Assembly: GCA_047973235.1 (NCBI GenBank)
Contig: JBKEBP010000048.1
Coordinates: forward strand, 33,262 to 97,261
Direction: 5' to 3'
Origin: Aequitasia sp047973235
GTDB taxonomy: Bacteria; Bacillota; Clostridia; Lachnospirales; Lachnospiraceae
DNA length: 64,000 nt
Positions 61,256 through 64,000 of this stretch are shown in pieces; position 1 is the first letter of the stretch; every line of letters starts with the position of its first letter. A program made the position numbers and the translations under genes. Under the pieces are notes generated by a model. The model did no database searches. It was not told where the DNA came from and worked only from the letters and a program-made list of their open reading frames with translations.

Positions 61256-61293
61256 TTGTAAAAACATAAATACTCAAAATGAGGAGGAATTAT

Positions 61294-62328
61294 ATGTCTG
61301 CTATAGAACTGAAACATTTATCAAAGATATTTCAAACTAAAGATGGAGATGTACATGCATTAAATGATGTTAGCCTGACCATCGAAAGTGGCGAGATATA
61401 TGGAATTATCGGTATGTCAGGAGCAGGGAAAAGTACTCTGGTACGTTGCTTCAACTATCTGGAGAAGCCGACTGAAGGCGAAGTCGTTGTAGAAGGTAAG
61501 GAGATGGGAGGTTTAAGCGAAAAAGATCTAAGAGCACTTAGGAGTGATATTGCAATGATATTTCAGCACTTCAACTTGCTTACTCAAAAGAGTGTATTAG
61601 ATAATATAGCTATTCCATATTTGATTAAAGGCATAAAGAAAAGCGAAGCAAGAGAAAAGGCAAGGAGTCTACTTAAAACAGTAGAGCTTGAAGACAAGGA
61701 AAAGGCATATCCGTCACAACTCTCAGGAGGACAAAAGCAGAGAGTGGCTATAGCTAGAGCATTAGCTAGTGATCCGAAAATCCTCTTATGTGATGAAGCA
61801 ACTTCGGCTTTGGATCCGAGAACTACGAAGTCCATATTGGAGCTTTTAAAAAATATAAATAATGAGCTTGGAATTACAATAGTAATAATAACTCACCAGA
61901 TGGAAGTTGTCAGGACGATTTGTTCTAAAGTGGCAATTATGGAAGAGGGCCAAGTTATAGAAGAAGGCAGAGTAGAAGCAATATTTGATAGCCCGAAATC
62001 AAAGGCAGCTAGGAAGCTGATCCTAGGCGATAAAGGAACCGATGATGAGGTTCTAAAAGCTGATAAGGTGAAAGAAATTTTGCAAGAGGGCAAGACGGTT
62101 CGTATTGTGTTTACTGAGAACTCTGCATTTGAACCGGTTATAAGTAATGCAATACTTAAGTTTAATATTCCAATTAATATCCTGGGAGCTGATACTAAGA
62201 ACGTAGGAGGTATCGCTAAAGGCGAAATGCTTATCCGTCTTCCGAAAGAGGAAGAACAGAAACAGGAGATAATTGATTATCTTATAGATAGAGGTCTTAG
62301 TGTAGAGGAGGTGGAAGAAGATGTTTAG
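61294..62328 (+). CDS. metN: Methionine ABC transporter ATPase MetN
   Basis: 344 residues from ATG 61294 with GAGGAGG upstream. Walker A GMSGAGKST, Q-loop IFQHFNLL, signature LSGGQKQRVAIARAL, Walker B ILLCDEATSALD, H-loop ITHQMEV. The C-terminal NIL (ferredoxin-like) domain (about 265-344) binds methionine and mediates trans-inhibition in E. coli MetNI. It overlaps metI by eight bases. The upstream leader suggests control by methionine. Confidence 0.96.
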   Translation: MSAIELKHLSKIFQTKDGDVHALNDVSLTIESGEIYGIIGMSGAGKSTLVRCFNYLEKPTEGEVVVEGKEMGGLSEKDLRALRSDIAMIFQHFNLLTQKSVLDNIAIPYLIKGIKKSEAREKARSLLKTVELEDKEKAYPSQLSGGQKQRVAIARALASDPKILLCDEATSALDPRTTKSILELLKNINNELGITIVIITHQMEVVRTICSKVAIMEEGQVIEEGRVEAIFDSPKSKAARKLILGDKGTDDEVLKADKVKEILQEGKTVRIVFTENSAFEPVISNAILKFNIPINILGADTKNVGGIAKGEMLIRLPKEEEQKQEIIDYLIDRGLSVEEVEEDV

Positions 62329-62983
62329 TCCTGAAGTAATACAAATGATAATAAGAGGTATAGGTGAGACTCTATACATGGTAGTCTTTTCCACACTTTT
62401 TGGATACGTCTTAGGTTTACCGATGGGAGTGCTATTAGCGGTATGTGATAAAGAGGGAATCAAGCCAAATACATTTGTTTATAAGGTTCTCGATTTTATA
62501 GTAAATATAATAAGAAGCGTACCATTTCTCATCTTACTTATACTCATAATTCCATTTACATTTCTACTTATAGGAAAGAGCACTGGACCTACAGCTACCA
62601 TAGTTTCTTTAACAGTTGCGGCAGCACCATTTATCGCGAGAATGGTTGAGTCGTCACTTAAAGAAGTTGATGCAGGAGTCATAGAGGCAGCAAAATCAAT
62701 GGGAGCAAGCAATGGATTTATTATTACAAAGGTGATGCTGGTCGAGGCGAGAACATCGCTTATATCAGGAGCCACAATAGCAACCGTTACAATACTTGGA
62801 TACTCAGCTATGGCAGGTGCTGTTGGAGGTGGAGGCCTTGGAGATATAGCTATCCAATATGGATACTACAGATACCAATTAGATATTATGCTTGTAACAG
62901 TTTTATTACTTATAGTTTTAGTACTGTTATTTCAAACTATTGGAACATTTATAGCCAATAGATTAGACAAAAGGAGGATATAA
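62321..62983 (+). CDS. metI: Methionine ABC transporter permease MetI
   Basis: 220 residues, five transmembrane segments, with the EAA-type loop VIEAAKSMGASNGFIITKVMLVEARTSLISGATIATVT. It forms the translocation path for methionine with MetN. The start lies within the metN 3' end, and the stop is three bases before metQ. Confidence 0.96.
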   Translation: MFSPEVIQMIIRGIGETLYMVVFSTLFGYVLGLPMGVLLAVCDKEGIKPNTFVYKVLDFIVNIIRSVPFLILLILIIPFTFLLIGKSTGPTATIVSLTVAAAPFIARMVESSLKEVDAGVIEAAKSMGASNGFIITKVMLVEARTSLISGATIATVTILGYSAMAGAVGGGGLGDIAIQYGYYRYQLDIMLVTVLLLIVLVLLFQTIGTFIANRLDKRRI

Positions 62984-62985
62984 TC

Positions 62986-63837
62986 ATGAAGAGAAGAATT
63001 ATAGCAGGAGCATTAGCATCAGTATTGGTGCTAGGATTATTAACAGGATGTGGTCTAGGTAAATCGAATGAAAGCAGCGATTCGGATTCTGAATCATCGG
63101 AAGACTCAAAAACAATTAAAATTGCAGCATCGGCAACGCCACATGCAGAGATATTAGAAGAGGCAAAGAAGATATTAGCTGATGAAGGTTATGAGCTTGA
63201 TATCAAGGTATTTAGCGACTATGTACAACCGAATCTAGTTGTTGAAAGTGGTGAGTATGATGCTAACTACTTCCAACACGTTCCATATCTGGATAATTTC
63301 AATGAAGAACGTGGAACAGACCTTGTCTCTGCAGGCGAGATTCACTATGAACCACTTGGTATATATGGAGGAACGAAAGCTTCACTTGATGATGTTGCAG
63401 AAGGCGATACAATAGCAGTACCTAATGATGCAACCAACGAAGCCAGAGCATTACTTTTACTTGAAGACAACGGTATTATTAAGTTAAAGGAGGGTGCGGG
63501 AATCAACGCGACAATCAATGATATAGAAGACAATATAAAGGGCGTTGAAATTAAAGAACTTGAAGCAGCGCAGATACCAAGAGTAGTTAAAGAAATGAGC
63601 TATGTAGTATTAAACGGTAATTATGCTCTAGAAGCAGGATATTCAGTAAGTGATGATGCACTTTCATATGAGACATCAGACTCAGAGGCAGCTAAGACAT
63701 ATGTTAACATAATAGCTGTTAAATCGGGCAACGAAAATAAGGAAAGCATTAAGAAGCTCGTAGAAGTGCTTAAATCAGATGAAATTAAGAAATTTATCGA
63801 AGAAAAATATGATGGTGCAGTAGTACCATTTGAATAG
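62986..63837 (+). CDS. metQ: Methionine-binding lipoprotein MetQ
   Basis: 283 residues. The lipoprotein signal peptide ends in LLTGC. The mature part begins with a Ser/Asp-rich linker and then the NlpA/MetQ fold: IKIAASATPHAEILEEAKKIL, VVESGEYDANYFQHVPYLDNFN and ATNEARALLLLEDNGIIKL. It captures methionine outside the membrane and delivers it to MetI. AAGGAGG precedes it. No terminator is visible before the adjacent IS end. Confidence 0.96.
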   Translation: MKRRIIAGALASVLVLGLLTGCGLGKSNESSDSDSESSEDSKTIKIAASATPHAEILEEAKKILADEGYELDIKVFSDYVQPNLVVESGEYDANYFQHVPYLDNFNEERGTDLVSAGEIHYEPLGIYGGTKASLDDVAEGDTIAVPNDATNEARALLLLEDNGIIKLKEGAGINATINDIEDNIKGVEIKELEAAQIPRVVKEMSYVVLNGNYALEAGYSVSDDALSYETSDSEAAKTYVNIIAVKSGNENKESIKKLVEVLKSDEIKKFIEEKYDGAVVPFE

Positions 63838-63878
63838 AAAAGCAGAAAAGACAGGGGCGTCGGAAAATACATTTTTCT

Positions 63879-64000
63879 GGGACTATCCCAAAGATTGTGT
63901 AAACCTTCAAACTGATGTAAGATAATTACAACAGTTTGGAGGTTTTTTATGGCAAGAAGAAGAGAGGAATCACCACAGAAAAAAGCAATGCGTGAAATGA
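63879..64000 (+). mobile_element. Left end of an IS256-family insertion sequence (continues outside window)
   Basis: GGGACTATCCCAAAGATTG, continued to 63904, resembles the terminal inverted repeats of IS256-group elements. It is followed at 45 bases by a transposase-like gene start. Only this end is visible, so target duplication and integrity cannot be judged. Confidence 0.6.
63949..64000 (+). CDS. IS256-family (mutator-type) transposase, first 17 codons
   Basis: ATG 63949 with TTTGGAGG upstream. The visible N-terminus (MARRREESPQKKAMREM) is basic and resembles the start of IS256-family transposases from Firmicutes. The inverted-repeat-like sequence upstream supports this. The rest of the gene is outside the window. 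Confidence 0.55.
   Translation, partial: MARRREESPQKKAMREM

Noticed and set aside
61184..61293. SAM riboswitch or T-box upstream of metN
   Set aside because: No S-box kink-turn pattern and no T-box core (AGGGTGGNACCGCG or variant) were found. The leader is explained by the peptide and hairpins.
1..64000. CRISPR arrays, tRNA/rRNA genes, prophage
   Set aside because: No regularly spaced repeats, no tRNA-like cloverleaf or rRNA sequence, and no phage structural genes were seen on either strand.

Overview
The window reads as chromosomal DNA of a low-GC, anaerobic, Gram-positive bacterium of the class Clostridia. The signs are AT-rich codon use, strong Shine-Dalgarno sites with frequent TTG/GTG starts, a T-box in front of ileS, MecA, PerR, ComEB, RicT/YaaT, two rubrerythrins, ferredoxin-dependent 2-oxoacid oxidation and a monoderm-type Tad pilus locus. 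There are no rRNA or tRNA genes and no CRISPR array. Most of the window is ordinary core genome; the accessory interest is concentrated at 45-64 kb.

Layout. 1-2.2 kb (minus): edge of a type II/IV secretion-pilus locus with a GspF/PilC gene broken by an in-frame TGA, and a transglutaminase-like lipoprotein. 2.3-10.6 kb: D,D-carboxypeptidase, T-box-controlled type-2 isoleucyl-tRNA synthetase, glycogen phosphorylase, a membrane protein and a GIY-YIG protein. 10.6-13.1 kb (minus): hemolysin III, then a PerR / reverse rubrerythrin / rubrerythrin peroxide-defence group. 13.1-15.3 kb: an AT-rich gap with three perfect DnaA boxes, a DUF1858 protein, mecA, and a structured RNA leader in front of an unknown 72-aa protein. 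15.4-19.6 kb: GH18 protein, threonylcarbamoyl-AMP synthase, upp, comEB. 19.6-27.9 kb: a complete monoderm Tad/Flp pilus operon. 27.9-31.2 kb: rhomboid, HIT, murG, TSCPD, mtnN. 31.2-39.2 kb: pgi and a conserved housekeeping cluster (decarboxylase-fold enzyme, GMP-kinase-like, holB, ricT, trmN6-like, rsmI, ABC ATPase). 39.2-45.1 kb: amidase, aconitase-like hydratase, an ECF sigma factor with a membrane beta-propeller protein.

45.1-57.0 kb is the main accessory feature: a bacterial microcompartment (BMC) operon. A divergent Crp/Fnr regulator, whose second codon is a stop, faces a promoter that has a Crp-like palindrome at the class-II activator position. The operon encodes two hexameric BMC-H shell proteins, one BMC-P pentamer, one tandem BMC-T, a PLP class V enzyme carrying an N-terminal BMC-type extension, a hydantoinase/dihydropyrimidinase-family hydrolase, a four-subunit 2-oxoacid:ferredoxin oxidoreductase, both subunits of an ADP-forming acyl-CoA synthetase (alpha gene frameshifted at an A6 run), and an NhaC-type transporter. 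It lacks the aldehyde dehydrogenase, alcohol dehydrogenase and phosphotransacylase core of a standard metabolosome. The inferred logic is ring opening of a cyclic ureide/amide, amino-group chemistry, oxidative decarboxylation to an acyl-CoA, and ATP production. The substrate is unknown.

57.0-64.0 kb: BirA-controlled bioY; an approximately 830-nt transcription unit with a strong promoter and terminator but no convincing gene (candidate large non-coding RNA); an operon of two DivIVA-like coiled-coil proteins around a 54-aa tail-anchored protein; a methionine-rich leader peptide with mutually exclusive hairpins in front of metNIQ (candidate attenuator); and the left end of an IS256-family element running off the window.
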